The notes under the pieces: generated by a model | What the model was told of the DNA's origin: nothing | Databases searched by the model: none | The model's input: only the letters and a program-made list of their open reading frames with translations | DNA from: JAWWBN01 sp033720955 | Lineage (GTDB): Bacteria; Acidobacteriota; Thermoanaerobaculia; Multivoradales; JAHEKO01 | Direction: 5' to 3' | NCBI GenBank assembly: GCA_033720955.1 | Contig: JAWWBN010000163.1 | Span: 1 to 8,852, forward strand | Length of the DNA: 8,852 nt | Program-made: the position numbers and the translations under genes | Shown: in pieces, positions 1 through 6,662 of the stretch | Position numbering within the stretch: position 1 is the stretch's first letter | Layout of the letters: each line of letters begins with the position of its first letter

Positions 1-219
1 GACTACTTCGCCAGCCTGGGGCTGTCGCTGGTGCTCTCGCCCGGCGCCGTCCGGCGGATCGCCCGCGAGGCGGCGCGTCAACCGCGGCTGGGAGCCCGCG
101 CGCTGAACGGCGTCTTTCGCCGCGTCGTCTCGCCGCTCGAGTTCGATCCCGAGAGCCACGCCGTGGACGGCGCCCTGATGGTCGACGTGGCCGAGGTGGA
201 GCAGGCGCTCGCGACCTGA
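1..219 (+). CDS. ClpX/HslU-like AAA+ ATPase, C-terminal fragment
   Basis: This is the final 72 codons of a gene entering from the left edge in frame 1 and ending at TGA 217-219. The fragment looks like the small alpha-helical lid domain of ClpX/HslU-type unfoldases. A predicted helix (SPGAVRRIAREAARQ, about residues 13-27) is followed by LGARALNGVFRRVV, which matches the family's sensor-2 segment. In ClpX that segment reads TGARGLRSI, and its arginine contacts the nucleotide; here the GAR triplet is residues 31-33 of the fragment. The stretch after it (SPLEFDPE) resembles the strand and tail that follow in the family. By family such proteins thread substrates into a protease or remodel complexes in the cytoplasm, but the Walker motifs and any zinc-binding N-domain lie outside the window. 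Assignment to ClpX proper, HslU or another clade member is therefore open. It ends 4 bp before the stop of the convergent minus-strand membrane-protein gene. Confidence 0.7.
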   Translation, partial: DYFASLGLSLVLSPGAVRRIAREAARQPRLGARALNGVFRRVVSPLEFDPESHAVDGALMVDVAEVEQALAT

Positions 220-223
220 GACG

Positions 224-952
224 CTAGTCGGAGCGCCGTCGGCGCCAGCGGGAGACGACCGACGGAACCAGGGTCAGCGCCAGCAGCGCCGCCAGAGCGC
301 CCACCAGGTTCGTGATCACGCCGGAGCGCTCGCTGGCCGCCACGTCCACCAGGGCGTGGCTGAAGTAGCTGTAGACCAGCAGGGTGGGCGCGAAGCCCAG
401 GACGCTGGCGCCCAGGAACGACCGGAAGGGCAGCCCCACGAGGGCGGAGGCGTAGTTGACCACCACGAAGGGGACGGGCACCAGCCGCACCCGGAGCAGC
501 GCCCAGAAGCCGTGCCGCTCCAGCAGCCGCTCCACCCCCGTGAGGCCCAGGCGCCCGAAGAGGTGGGCGGCCAGGTCGTGGCCGAGGCGGCGGGCGACCA
601 GGTAGCTGGTGGTGGCCCCGAGGACCGATCCGATGAAGCTGTAGAGGGCTCCCCACCAGGTGCCAAACACCGCGCCGCCGGCGAAGACCAGGGGGGAGAC
701 CGGGATTCCCAGCGGCGACAGCACCGTCCACAGCCCGATCAGGATGGGGGCCGCCCACGGGGTCTTCTCGAGCTCGGCCAGGGCCGCGGCCAGACGCTCC
801 TGGTCGAGCAGCGAGCCGGCCGGGGTGAAGCGCAGCAGGGCCGCCCCGGTGAGCACCAGGAGGGCCAGCAGGCCGAAGCGCAGCAGCGCTCCGGGCGGCG
901 GCGAGGTGGCCGGCTCGTCGCCCGGCTCTACCCCCCCGGCCACCGGCTTCAC
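224..952 (-). CDS. VTT-domain (TVP38/TMEM64, DedA-like) integral membrane protein
   Basis: The gene encodes a 242-residue polytopic inner-membrane protein. The N-terminus is Pro/Gly-rich (residues 1-20). Hydrophobic stretches follow at about 22-41, 66-88, 92-118, 150-172, 178-200 and 210-231, and the C-terminus is basic (RWRRRRSD). VTT-family features are visible: a re-entrant-type segment at 82-101 with GIPVSPLVFAGGAVFG, and a second one starting RLVPVPFVVVNYASA at 146-160. Relatives include TVP38/TMEM64 proteins and DedA proteins, some of which move undecaprenyl phosphate or phospholipids across membranes; the substrate here cannot be read from sequence. I chose the GTG at 952 because it overlaps the TGA of the upstream YggX-like gene (GTGA), a typical coupled start. 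A start at 1096 would add 48 low-complexity residues read through the YggX gene. Ribosome binding site is weak, which fits coupling. It is the last gene of the minus-strand array. Confidence 0.85.
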   Translation of the reverse strand: MKPVAGGVEPGDEPATSPPPGALLRFGLLALLVLTGAALLRFTPAGSLLDQERLAAALAELEKTPWAAPILIGLWTVLSPLGIPVSPLVFAGGAVFGTWWGALYSFIGSVLGATTSYLVARRLGHDLAAHLFGRLGLTGVERLLERHGFWALLRVRLVPVPFVVVNYASALVGLPFRSFLGASVLGFAPTLLVYSYFSHALVDVAASERSGVITNLVGALAALLALTLVPSVVSRWRRRRSD

Positions 953-1200
953 TCCGGGGCGCCGGACGGCAGCGCCAGGAACTCCCGCATCTGCTCGGCC
1001 AGGATCTGCTGCGCCCTGGGATCCATGAAGTTCAGCCGCAGCTCGTTGATCACCATCACCTCGGCCTTCTCCCACTCCGCCCAGCAGTCGGCGCACACCG
1101 ACTCCTGGATGGTGCGGCCCAGCTCACCGGGCTGGGGCGGCCGGGCGAGCGCTGGGGCGTCCTCGCGCAGACAGCGGCGGCAGGTCACGGCGTCGCTCAT
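949..1200 (-). CDS. yggX: YggX-like Fe(2+)-trafficking/oxidative damage protection protein with two CxxC pairs
   Basis: This 83-residue cytoplasmic protein is recognised by the YggX core: PGELGRTIQESVCADCWAEW (24-43), then a helix with MVINELRLNFMD (49-60) and a final helix with ILAEQMREFL (66-75). Escherichia coli YggX has the matching PGELGKRIYNE, AWAQW, MLINEKKLNMM and EQEMVNFL segments, so length and order agree. In enterobacteria YggX protects Fe-S proteins from oxidative damage and is linked to iron handling. Unusually, this copy has four cysteines arranged as C7-R-R-C10 and C36-A-D-C39; E. coli YggX has only the N-terminal one. That spacing looks like a small metal site (zinc ribbon or iron), which is inference. 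ATG 1200 overlaps the upstream 92-aa gene's TGA (ATGA) and has GGAGGT three bases upstream. The stop overlaps the next gene's GTG. Confidence 0.82.
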   Translation of the reverse strand: MSDAVTCRRCLREDAPALARPPQPGELGRTIQESVCADCWAEWEKAEVMVINELRLNFMDPRAQQILAEQMREFLALPSGAPE

Positions 1201-1475
1201 CGCACCTCCGGCTCGATCTCGCCGGGGAGCACGATGCGGCTCTCCGAGCGCTCTCTGACCTCGCGCGGGATCCGCACCAGCAGGTAGTCGTCCTGGGCCT
1301 CCCGGCGACCGCGCAGCGCCTTGACCACCTCGTCGGGCACCGCCAGCTTGAGGTAGGCGGGCCGCTTGGCGTTCTGGCGGGCGCTCTCCATCACCAGCCG
1401 CCCGATCGGCGCCACCTCGACCCTCTGCGGGTACTTCTCCAGGGCGAAGGCCAGGCGGCGGGCGTCGTCGTCCAT
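1197..1475 (-). CDS. conserved-looking hypothetical protein, 92 aa
   Basis: I do not recognise this family. The product is 92 residues, soluble, highly charged, with no signal peptide, membrane segment or cysteine. It has an N-terminal charged helix (about 3-14), a middle part with AYLKLAVPDEVVKALRGRRE (40-59), and a strand-like stretch DYLLVRIPREVRERSESRIV (62-81) before an acidic tail. It is likely real: the start lies 1 bp after the decarboxylase stop, a good GAGGAG ribosome binding site lies 8 bases upstream, and the end overlaps the YggX-like gene's ATG by 4 bp. Its position between a sugar-nucleotide enzyme and an iron-related protein gives no clear function. It could be a small regulatory or adaptor protein; nothing in the sequence decides this. 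Confidence 0.7.
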   Translation of the reverse strand: MDDDARRLAFALEKYPQRVEVAPIGRLVMESARQNAKRPAYLKLAVPDEVVKALRGRREAQDDYLLVRIPREVRERSESRIVLPGEIEPEVR

Positions 1476-1476
1476 C

Positions 1477-2430
1477 TCAACGGCTCCTCAGCGGCTCGCT
1501 CTCGAGCTCGCGGAAGTAGGCGATCGTCTTCTCGAGGCCCTCGGCGAGCTCCACCACCGGCTCCCACCCCAGCTCCTCGCGGGCGCGGTCGATCCGGGGC
1601 TGGCGGATCTTCGGGTCGTCCACGGGCAGGTCCTCGAAGACGATCCGGCTGGCGCTGCCCGTCGACTCGATCACCTGGCGGGCGAACTCCAGCACCGTCA
1701 TCTCGGTGGGGTTGCCCACGTTGACGGGCTCGGTGAAATCGCTCTGGAGAAGCCGCCAGATCCCCTCGATCAGGTCGGAGACGTAGCAGAAGGATCGGGT
1801 CTGGCTGCCGTCGCCGAAGACGGTGAGCGGCTCGCCCGCCAGAGCCTGGTGGATGAAGGTGGGCACCACCCGGCCGTCGTGGGGGCGCATCCGCGGCCCG
1901 TAGGTGTTGAAGATCCGCACGATCCGGGTGTCGAGCCCGTGCACCCGGTGGTAGGCCATCACCATCGCCTCGGCGAACCGCTTCGCCTCGTCGTAGACCC
2001 CGCGGGGTCCGATGGGGTTCACGTTGCCCCAGTAGGACTCCGGCTGAGGATGGACCAGTGGGTCGCCGTAGACCTCGGAGGTCGAGGCGAGCAGGTAGCG
2101 CGCCCCCTTGGCGCGGGCCAGGCCCAGGGTGTTGTGGGTGCCCAGCGAGCCCACCTTGAGCGTCTGGATGGGCAGCTCCAGGTAGTCGATGGGGCTCGCC
2201 GGAGAGGCGAAATGGAGGATGAAGTCCACCCGATCGGCGATCTCGAAGGGCCGCGTCACGTCGTGGCGGCGGAATTCGAAGCGCGGCTCGTCGGCCAGCC
2301 CGGCCAGGTTCTTCTCGTTGCCGGTGATCAGGTTGTCGACGCAGATCACCCGCATCCCCTCGGCGATCAGCCGCTCGCAGAGGTGGGAGCCCAGAAACCC
2401 CGCCCCGCCGGTGACGACCGCGGTGCTCAC
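1477..2430 (-). CDS. uxs: UDP-glucuronate decarboxylase (UDP-xylose synthase)
   Basis: This 317-residue cytoplasmic extended short-chain dehydrogenase/reductase oxidises C4 of UDP-glucuronate with bound NAD+, decarboxylates, and re-reduces to give UDP-xylose. Visible features are the Rossmann glycine motif TGGAGFLGS (7-15), the conserved TSE segment (117-119) with the glutamate typical of this enzyme, the YxxxK pair Y146/K150, and RIFNTYGPRM (172-181). The C-terminal stretch DDPKIRQPRID (281-291) followed by LGWEPVVELAEGL matches the UXS family tail, including the arginine-rich substrate-binding segment. Length is normal for bacterial soluble forms, with no membrane anchor. The start is GTG 2430, overlapping the dehydrogenase TGA (GTGA), with GGGGAGG four bases upstream. 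The same frame stays open far upstream, antisense-like in composition within the dehydrogenase gene, but that part carries no domain. Its substrate is the product of the immediately preceding gene. Confidence 0.93.
   Translation of the reverse strand: MSTAVVTGGAGFLGSHLCERLIAEGMRVICVDNLITGNEKNLAGLADEPRFEFRRHDVTRPFEIADRVDFILHFASPASPIDYLELPIQTLKVGSLGTHNTLGLARAKGARYLLASTSEVYGDPLVHPQPESYWGNVNPIGPRGVYDEAKRFAEAMVMAYHRVHGLDTRIVRIFNTYGPRMRPHDGRVVPTFIHQALAGEPLTVFGDGSQTRSFCYVSDLIEGIWRLLQSDFTEPVNVGNPTEMTVLEFARQVIESTGSASRIVFEDLPVDDPKIRQPRIDRAREELGWEPVVELAEGLEKTIAYFRELESEPLRSR
1484..1489 (-). promoter_or_regulatory. Ribosome binding site of the 92-aa hypothetical gene
   Basis: GAGGAG on the minus strand, 8 bases before the ATG at 1475, inside the 3' end of the decarboxylase gene. 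It is the main support for the short 92-codon frame being translated from this start. Confidence 0.65.
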
Positions 2431-3752
2431 GCCGCCTCCCCGGGCCGACCCTCGGGCCGCCCGACCGAGACGTAGCGGAAACCCGCCGCGGCCAGCTTGG
2501 CCGGCTCGTAGATGTTCCGCAGATCGACGATCAGCGGCTGCGCGAGGAGCCGCTTCAGCTCGGCCAGGTCGAGGGCGCGGAACTGGTTCCACTCGGTGAC
2601 GATCACCAGCCCGTCGGTGCCGCGGGCCGCCTCGTAGGACGACTCGCACAGCTCCACCCCGTCCCAGCGGTCTGCCAGGGCGGCCATCGCGGCGGGGTCG
2701 AAGGCGCGGACCCGCGCTCCGCGCGCCAGGAGCCCGTCCACGATGTCGAGGGCCGGCGACTCGCGGATGTCGTCGGTGTCGGGCTTGAAGGTCAGCCCCA
2801 GCACCCCCACCGTCCTGCCCTCCAGGGAGCCGAAGGCGGTCTCGATCTTGTCGACCATCCGGCTCCGGGTGGCGTCGTTGACCTCCAGCACCGCCTCCAT
2901 GATGCGGAAGCGCTGCCCGTTCTCCTTCGCGATCCGCACCGCGGCGCGGGCGTCCTTGGGAAAGCAGGAGCCGCCGAAGCCGGGTCCCGGGTGGAGGAAC
3001 TTGGGACCGATCCGGCTGTCGAGGCCCATGCCGCGCGCGACCACCTCCACGTCGGCCCCCAGCGACTCCGACAGGGCGGCCACCTCGTTGATGAAGGAGA
3101 TCTTGGTGGCCAGGAAGGCGTTGGACGCGTACTTGATGAGCTCGGCGGTCTCGACGTTGGAGATGACGAACGGCACGTCGGCCAGACGCAGCGGCGAGTA
3201 GATGTCGAGCATGGTGTCGATCGCCCGCCGGTCCTGGCTGCCGATGACCACCCGGTCGGGTCCGAGAAAGTCCTCGATCGCCGATCCCTCGCGCAGGAAC
3301 TCCGGGTTGCTGACCACCGCGAAGTCGGCGTCCTCGCCGGCGCGCTCGCGGACGATCTCCTCGATCATCCGGCCGGTTCCCGTGGGCACCGTGCTCTTGG
3401 TGACGATGACGGTGTACCCGTCGAGATGGTCGCCGATGGCTTCCGCGACCTGGCGGATGAAGGTCAGGTCGGCCGACCCGTCGGGCCGCGAAGGGGTGCC
3501 GACCGCGATGAACACCGCGCTGGCGTCCCGGATGGCCGGCGGCAGCTCGGTGGTGAACCGCAGCCGGCCCTCCTGCATGTTCTTGCGCACCAGGCTCTCG
3601 AGGCCGGGCTCGTAGATGGGGATCTTGAAGTTGTTGAGCGACTCGATCTTGCCGGCGTCCTTGTCCACGCCGGTGACCACCATGCCGAAGTCGGCCAGGC
3701 AGGCCCCGGTGACGAGCCCGACGTAGCCGCTGCCCACGACGCAGATCTTCAT
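2427..3752 (-). CDS. ugd: UDP-glucose 6-dehydrogenase
   Basis: The 441-residue cytoplasmic enzyme oxidises UDP-glucose twice with NAD+ to UDP-glucuronate. The N-terminal NAD domain opens with MKICVVGSGYVGLVTG (1-16), has IYEPGLESLV (46-55) and VGTPSRPDGSADL (84-96). A segment with VSNPEFLREGSAIEDF (147-162) follows. The central helix domain has K207 in ETAELIKYASNAFLATK, and the catalytic cysteine is C263 in GFGGSCFPKD, with the family lysine and aspartate after it. The UDP-binding domain has VLGLTFKPDTDDIRESP (318-334). All key residues are intact and length is typical of the bacterial two-domain form. The ATG at 3752 has only a modest AAGAG site 7 bases upstream. It is the entry enzyme of the branch: the neighbours on both sides use its product. 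A 42-bp gap separates it from the upstream epimerase, the largest in the array, so it could have its own expression control. Confidence 0.95.
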   Translation of the reverse strand: MKICVVGSGYVGLVTGACLADFGMVVTGVDKDAGKIESLNNFKIPIYEPGLESLVRKNMQEGRLRFTTELPPAIRDASAVFIAVGTPSRPDGSADLTFIRQVAEAIGDHLDGYTVIVTKSTVPTGTGRMIEEIVRERAGEDADFAVVSNPEFLREGSAIEDFLGPDRVVIGSQDRRAIDTMLDIYSPLRLADVPFVISNVETAELIKYASNAFLATKISFINEVAALSESLGADVEVVARGMGLDSRIGPKFLHPGPGFGGSCFPKDARAAVRIAKENGQRFRIMEAVLEVNDATRSRMVDKIETAFGSLEGRTVGVLGLTFKPDTDDIRESPALDIVDGLLARGARVRAFDPAAMAALADRWDGVELCESSYEAARGTDGLVIVTEWNQFRALDLAELKRLLAQPLIVDLRNIYEPAKLAAAGFRYVSVGRPEGRPGEAA

Positions 3753-3794
3753 TGTTCGGCTCTTGAGGGAAAAAAGCGGGGCGGAAGGTCGCGG
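3753..3794 (-). other. 42-bp gap between epimerase and ugd with a six-base T tract
   Basis: The largest spacer inside the minus-strand array. Read on the minus strand it is pyrimidine-rich, with a GC-rich stretch followed by six T at 3775-3770. No stable stem precedes the T tract closely enough for an intrinsic terminator, and no -10/-35 pair is evident. It may hold a pause site or leader for ugd, but the sequence shows only the composition change. Confidence 0.3.
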
Positions 3795-4748
3795 CTAGGC
3801 CGTGTCCCGATACCAACGGGCGAAGCGCCGGAGGCCCTCGCGGATGGGCACCTGGGGCGAGTAGCCCAGCAGGCGGTGGGCCTTGGAGACGTCCGCGTAG
3901 GTGATCGGCACGTCCCCAGGCTGGTCGGGAAGATACTCGATCCGCGGCTCCACCGCAAGCGCTTCGGCGATCCACCGGACCAGGTCCGAGAGCCGCGTGG
4001 TCTCCGAGCCCCCCAGGTTGAAGATCTCGAAGCCGGAGGCCGAGTCGAGGGCCGCCACCGTGCCGTCGATGATGTCGTCGACGTAGGTGTAGTCGCGTCG
4101 CGAGCTGCCGTCGCCGAAGAGCGGGATCGGGCGGCCGCGGGCCAGGAGGTCGGTGAACTTGTGGATCGCCATCTCCGGCCGCTGCGACGGCCCGTACACC
4201 GTGAAGAAGCGCAGACAGGCGACGTCGAAGCCGTAGAGGTGATGGTAGTTGTAGCAGAGCAGCTCGCCGGCCCGCTTGGTGGTGGCGTAGGGGCTGATCG
4301 GCTGGTTGACCTCGTCGTCCTCGGCGAAGGGCACCTTGCGGTTGATGCCGTAGACCGACGACGAAGAGCCGAAGACGAAGGTCTTGGGGCCGTGGCGGCG
4401 GGCCGCTTCCAGCAGCCGCAGGGTGCCGATGCAGTTGACGTCCTCGTAGAGGATGGGCTCGGCCAGGCTGGGGCGCACCCCGGCACGGGCGGCGAGGTGG
4501 ACCACCGCGTCGAAGCGGGTGTCGGCGAACAGCCCGTCCACCAGCGGCGCGTCGCGGATGTCGCCCTCGACCAGCCGCAGCCCCTCCGGGTCGCCCAGGG
4601 CCGCCAGGTTGGCGCGCTTGCGCGCCGGGTCGTAGAAGTCGTTGAAGTCGTCGAGGATGGTGACCCGGTCGCCGCGGTCCAGCAGACGGCGGGTGAGGTG
4701 GGAGCCGATGAAGCCGGCGCCCCCGGTGACGAGGATGTGGCGGCTCAT
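3795..4748 (-). CDS. UDP-glucuronate 4-epimerase-type NAD-dependent epimerase
   Basis: This 317-residue cytoplasmic short-chain dehydrogenase/reductase probably interconverts UDP-glucuronate and UDP-galacturonate. The Rossmann motif is TGGAGFIGSH (8-17). The segment LDDFNDFYDPARKRANL (32-48) is characteristic of UDP-glucuronate epimerases, where others have a different loop. SSSSVYG (128-134) holds the catalytic serine, and the YxxxK pair is Y154/K158. RFFTVYGPSQRPEMAIHKF and FGDGSSRRDYTYVDDI are also standard. Family members are sometimes annotated simply as NAD-dependent epimerase/dehydratase, and a GDP-mannose-type or UDP-glucose activity cannot be fully excluded, but the neighbouring UDP-glucose dehydrogenase supports a uronate substrate. 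I chose ATG 4748 because it overlaps the MCE gene's TGA (ATGA), has GAGGA six bases upstream and begins right before the Rossmann strand; longer in-frame starts add 42 Arg/Gly-rich residues with no homology. Confidence 0.85.
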   Translation of the reverse strand: MSRHILVTGGAGFIGSHLTRRLLDRGDRVTILDDFNDFYDPARKRANLAALGDPEGLRLVEGDIRDAPLVDGLFADTRFDAVVHLAARAGVRPSLAEPILYEDVNCIGTLRLLEAARRHGPKTFVFGSSSSVYGINRKVPFAEDDEVNQPISPYATTKRAGELLCYNYHHLYGFDVACLRFFTVYGPSQRPEMAIHKFTDLLARGRPIPLFGDGSSRRDYTYVDDIIDGTVAALDSASGFEIFNLGGSETTRLSDLVRWIAEALAVEPRIEYLPDQPGDVPITYADVSKAHRLLGYSPQVPIREGLRRFARWYRDTA

Positions 4749-5911
4749 CCTCCGTCCTCGCCGACGGCGGCGGCCGCCTCGTCCCGCTCGATCCCCTGGG
4801 CCTCGATCTCCTCCTCGAAGCGCTTCTTGATGCCCGCCTTCTGCCGGTTGCGCACCAGCCAGCGCAGCAGCCACGACTCGTCGATCCCCACCAGGATGTC
4901 GTCCACCGCCTCGTAGACCTGCGGGTCGTTGATGAACTGGCCCAGGGTGCCCTCGCCCTGCTCGAGCTTCTCCGACAGCCGGTTCAGGTTCTGGATCAGC
5001 TCGCGCAGGTCCTCGGTGACCTGGCGCGAGAACTCCTCGTCGGAGAGCAGCTTGGGCAGCAGGCCGTCGCCCTCCTTGAGCCGCGCCGAGACCTCGGCGA
5101 AGCTCGACGCCGCGTCGCCCAGGTCGGCGACGGTCTGCTGCACCCGCTCGCGGGTGGCGGCGTCGTGGATCAGCGCCGGGAGGGCGCCGTCGCCCTCGTC
5201 CATCGAGCCCAGCAGGGCCTCCAGGCGGTCCAGCGTCCCCTCGGCCCGCCGCAGCAGGGTGTCGTCGGCGACCAGGGCGGCCAGGGTGCCGTCGCCCGTC
5301 TCGATCTGACGGGTCACCCGGCGCACCGAGTCGACGATCTCCAGGATCCCCTCCTTGGCGCGTCGGCCCGCGTCGGTGTCGGTGGTGAGCTCGCCCAGGA
5401 GGCCCTGGCCGGCCTCCATGCGGGCCAGGATGTTGCGGAGCGAGACGGAGATCGCCACCACGTTCTCCACCATGTCCTCTCCCGAGGCGATGAGCTCGTC
5501 CACGTCGGTGGCCGGCGCCGCCGGGATCTCGCCGCCGTCGGGGATCCTCTCCTGGCCGGGGGAGCCCGAGGTGATCTCGATGTACTTGTCCCCCAGGAGC
5601 CCCAGGGTCTTGATTCGGGCCAGGGAGTCCCGCCGCACCCGCTCCTGGTAGCGGCGGTCCACGGTGAGCCGCACCGTGAGCTTCTCCTCCTCGATCCGCT
5701 CCGGCATGAAGATCTCTTCGACCCGGCCCACGTTGACGCCGTTGAGCTGCACCGGGTTGCCCGCCGCCAGGCCGCCGACGTTGAGAAAGCGCACGGTGTA
5801 GGTATTGCTGTGGGCGAAGAGGTTGGCCCTGTCGCCGATGGTGAAGACGCCGAGCGCCAGCAGCACGACGGCCGCCACCACCGTGATCCCCACCTTCACC
5901 TCACGCTGCAT
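4745..5911 (-). CDS. mlaD: MCE/MlaD-family phospholipid transport protein with C-terminal G-x-G-x-L repeats
   Basis: The 388-residue protein is anchored in the inner membrane by one N-terminal segment (about 8-25) and projects into the periplasm. One MCE domain spans roughly 36-115, with VRFLNVGGLAAGNPVQLNGV (40-59), VGRVEEI and LGLLGDKYIEI (103-113). MCE domains form hexameric rings that pass lipids between the membranes and sit on MlaE/MlaF. The long remainder is helical and carries five G-x-G-x-L-type units starting near residues 168, 206, 240, 281 and 319, spaced 34-41 residues, each followed by a predicted amphipathic helix. This is longer than E. coli MlaD (about 180 residues) and resembles MCE proteins with extended coiled stalks. 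The tail has SWLLRWLVRNRQ (356-367), then an acidic end. ATG 5911 lies within the ATPase gene's last 11 bases and has a perfect AGGAGGT 8 bases upstream. It ends on the epimerase start. Confidence 0.9.
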   Translation of the reverse strand: MQREVKVGITVVAAVVLLALGVFTIGDRANLFAHSNTYTVRFLNVGGLAAGNPVQLNGVNVGRVEEIFMPERIEEEKLTVRLTVDRRYQERVRRDSLARIKTLGLLGDKYIEITSGSPGQERIPDGGEIPAAPATDVDELIASGEDMVENVVAISVSLRNILARMEAGQGLLGELTTDTDAGRRAKEGILEIVDSVRRVTRQIETGDGTLAALVADDTLLRRAEGTLDRLEALLGSMDEGDGALPALIHDAATRERVQQTVADLGDAASSFAEVSARLKEGDGLLPKLLSDEEFSRQVTEDLRELIQNLNRLSEKLEQGEGTLGQFINDPQVYEAVDDILVGIDESWLLRWLVRNRQKAGIKKRFEEEIEAQGIERDEAAAAVGEDGG

Positions 5912-6662
5912 CGTCGTCCACCTCCTGGCCTGACAGGAAGCCGGAGAGAACCGGGTCGCCGCTCCGCTCGGCCTCTTCGAGCGTGCCCAGGAAGCGGAAG
6001 ACGCCGTTGTCGAGAAAGCCGATGCGGTCGGCGACCACCCGGGTCAGCGGGATGTCGTGGGTGACCACCACCGAGGTCACCCCGAGCCTCTCCTGGGTGG
6101 AGCGGATCAGGGTGGCGATCACGGCGCTGGTGATCGGGTCCAGGCCGGTGGAGGGCTCGTCGTACAACATGACTTCCGGGTCGAGGGCCAGCGAGCGGGC
6201 CAGGGCGACCCGCTTCCTCATTCCGCCCGAGAGCGCGGAGGGCATCTTATCCTCGACACCCTCGAGCCGCACCAACGCCAGGCGGTCGCGCACCCGCTCG
6301 ACGATCTCCTTCTCGCTCGAGTCGGTGTGCTCGCGCAGCGGGAAGGCGATGTTCTCGTAGACGGTCATGGAGTCGAAGAGGGCGCCGCCCTGGAAGAGCA
6401 TCGCGATGCGGCGGCGGAAGGGGAAGAGGTCGCGCTCGGAGAGGGCCGTGAGGTCCACGCCGTCGAAGCGGACGGTGCCGCGGTCGGGCTTCTCGAGACC
6501 GTTGAGCTGCCGCAGGGTCACGCTCTTGCCGGAGCCGGAGCGTCCCAGGATCACCAGGCACTCGCCCCGGGCGAGATCGAAGGAGAGCCCGGCGAGCACC
6601 TGACGTGGCCCGTAGCTCTTCGTCAGGTCGCGGATCTCGAGGATGGGGTCGGCTGCGGGCAT
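5901..6662 (-). CDS. mlaF: MlaF-like ABC transporter ATP-binding protein
   Basis: The 253-residue cytoplasmic ATPase powers the lipid transporter formed with the adjacent permease and MCE protein. The complete set of ABC motifs is present: A-loop region around LTKSYG, Walker A GRSGSGKS (40-47), Q-loop Q91 in MLFQGGALFDSMTVYENIAF, signature LSGGM (144-148), Walker B VMLYDEP (164-170) with E169, D-loop STGLDP, and H-loop H202 in VVTHDI. The Q-loop wording (FQGGALFDSMTV) and signature context LSGGMRKRVALAR are typical of Mla/Ttg2A-type ATPases. The start ATG 6662 shares one base with the permease TGA (TGATG), and no Shine-Dalgarno site is visible, so translation is probably coupled to the permease. 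The reading frame stays open upstream across the permease gene, but that region has no ABC homology. The C-terminal 11 bases overlap the MCE gene. Confidence 0.93.
   Translation of the reverse strand: MPAADPILEIRDLTKSYGPRQVLAGLSFDLARGECLVILGRSGSGKSVTLRQLNGLEKPDRGTVRFDGVDLTALSERDLFPFRRRIAMLFQGGALFDSMTVYENIAFPLREHTDSSEKEIVERVRDRLALVRLEGVEDKMPSALSGGMRKRVALARSLALDPEVMLYDEPSTGLDPITSAVIATLIRSTQERLGVTSVVVTHDIPLTRVVADRIGFLDNGVFRFLGTLEEAERSGDPVLSGFLSGQEVDDDAA
5920..5926 (-). promoter_or_regulatory. Strong ribosome binding site of the MCE gene
   Basis: AGGAGGT on the minus strand, 8 bases before ATG 5911, inside the end of the ATPase gene. It is the strongest Shine-Dalgarno match in the array and fixes the MCE start. 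It may give the MCE subunit, needed in six copies per ring by family knowledge, higher translation than the ATPase and permease, which have weak sites; that last point is inference. Confidence 0.7.

Noticed and set aside
356..1258. 300-codon plus-strand open frame opposite the VTT and YggX-like genes
   Set aside because: Gln/Gly/Glu-rich shadow with no domain; opposes two recognisable families.
1366..2475. 369-codon plus-strand open frame opposite the decarboxylase
   Set aside because: Antisense shadow with biased composition and no homology.
2431..3975. Long open extension of the decarboxylase frame across the dehydrogenase gene
   Set aside because: It is Arg/Gly/Pro-rich, has no domain, and lies in another frame of the well-conserved ugd gene; GTG 2430 begins directly at the Rossmann strand.
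2991..4916. 641-codon plus-strand open frame opposite ugd and the epimerase
   Set aside because: Val/Asp/His/Gly-rich product with no recognisable fold, exactly antisense to two conserved enzymes; a usual artefact of high GC.
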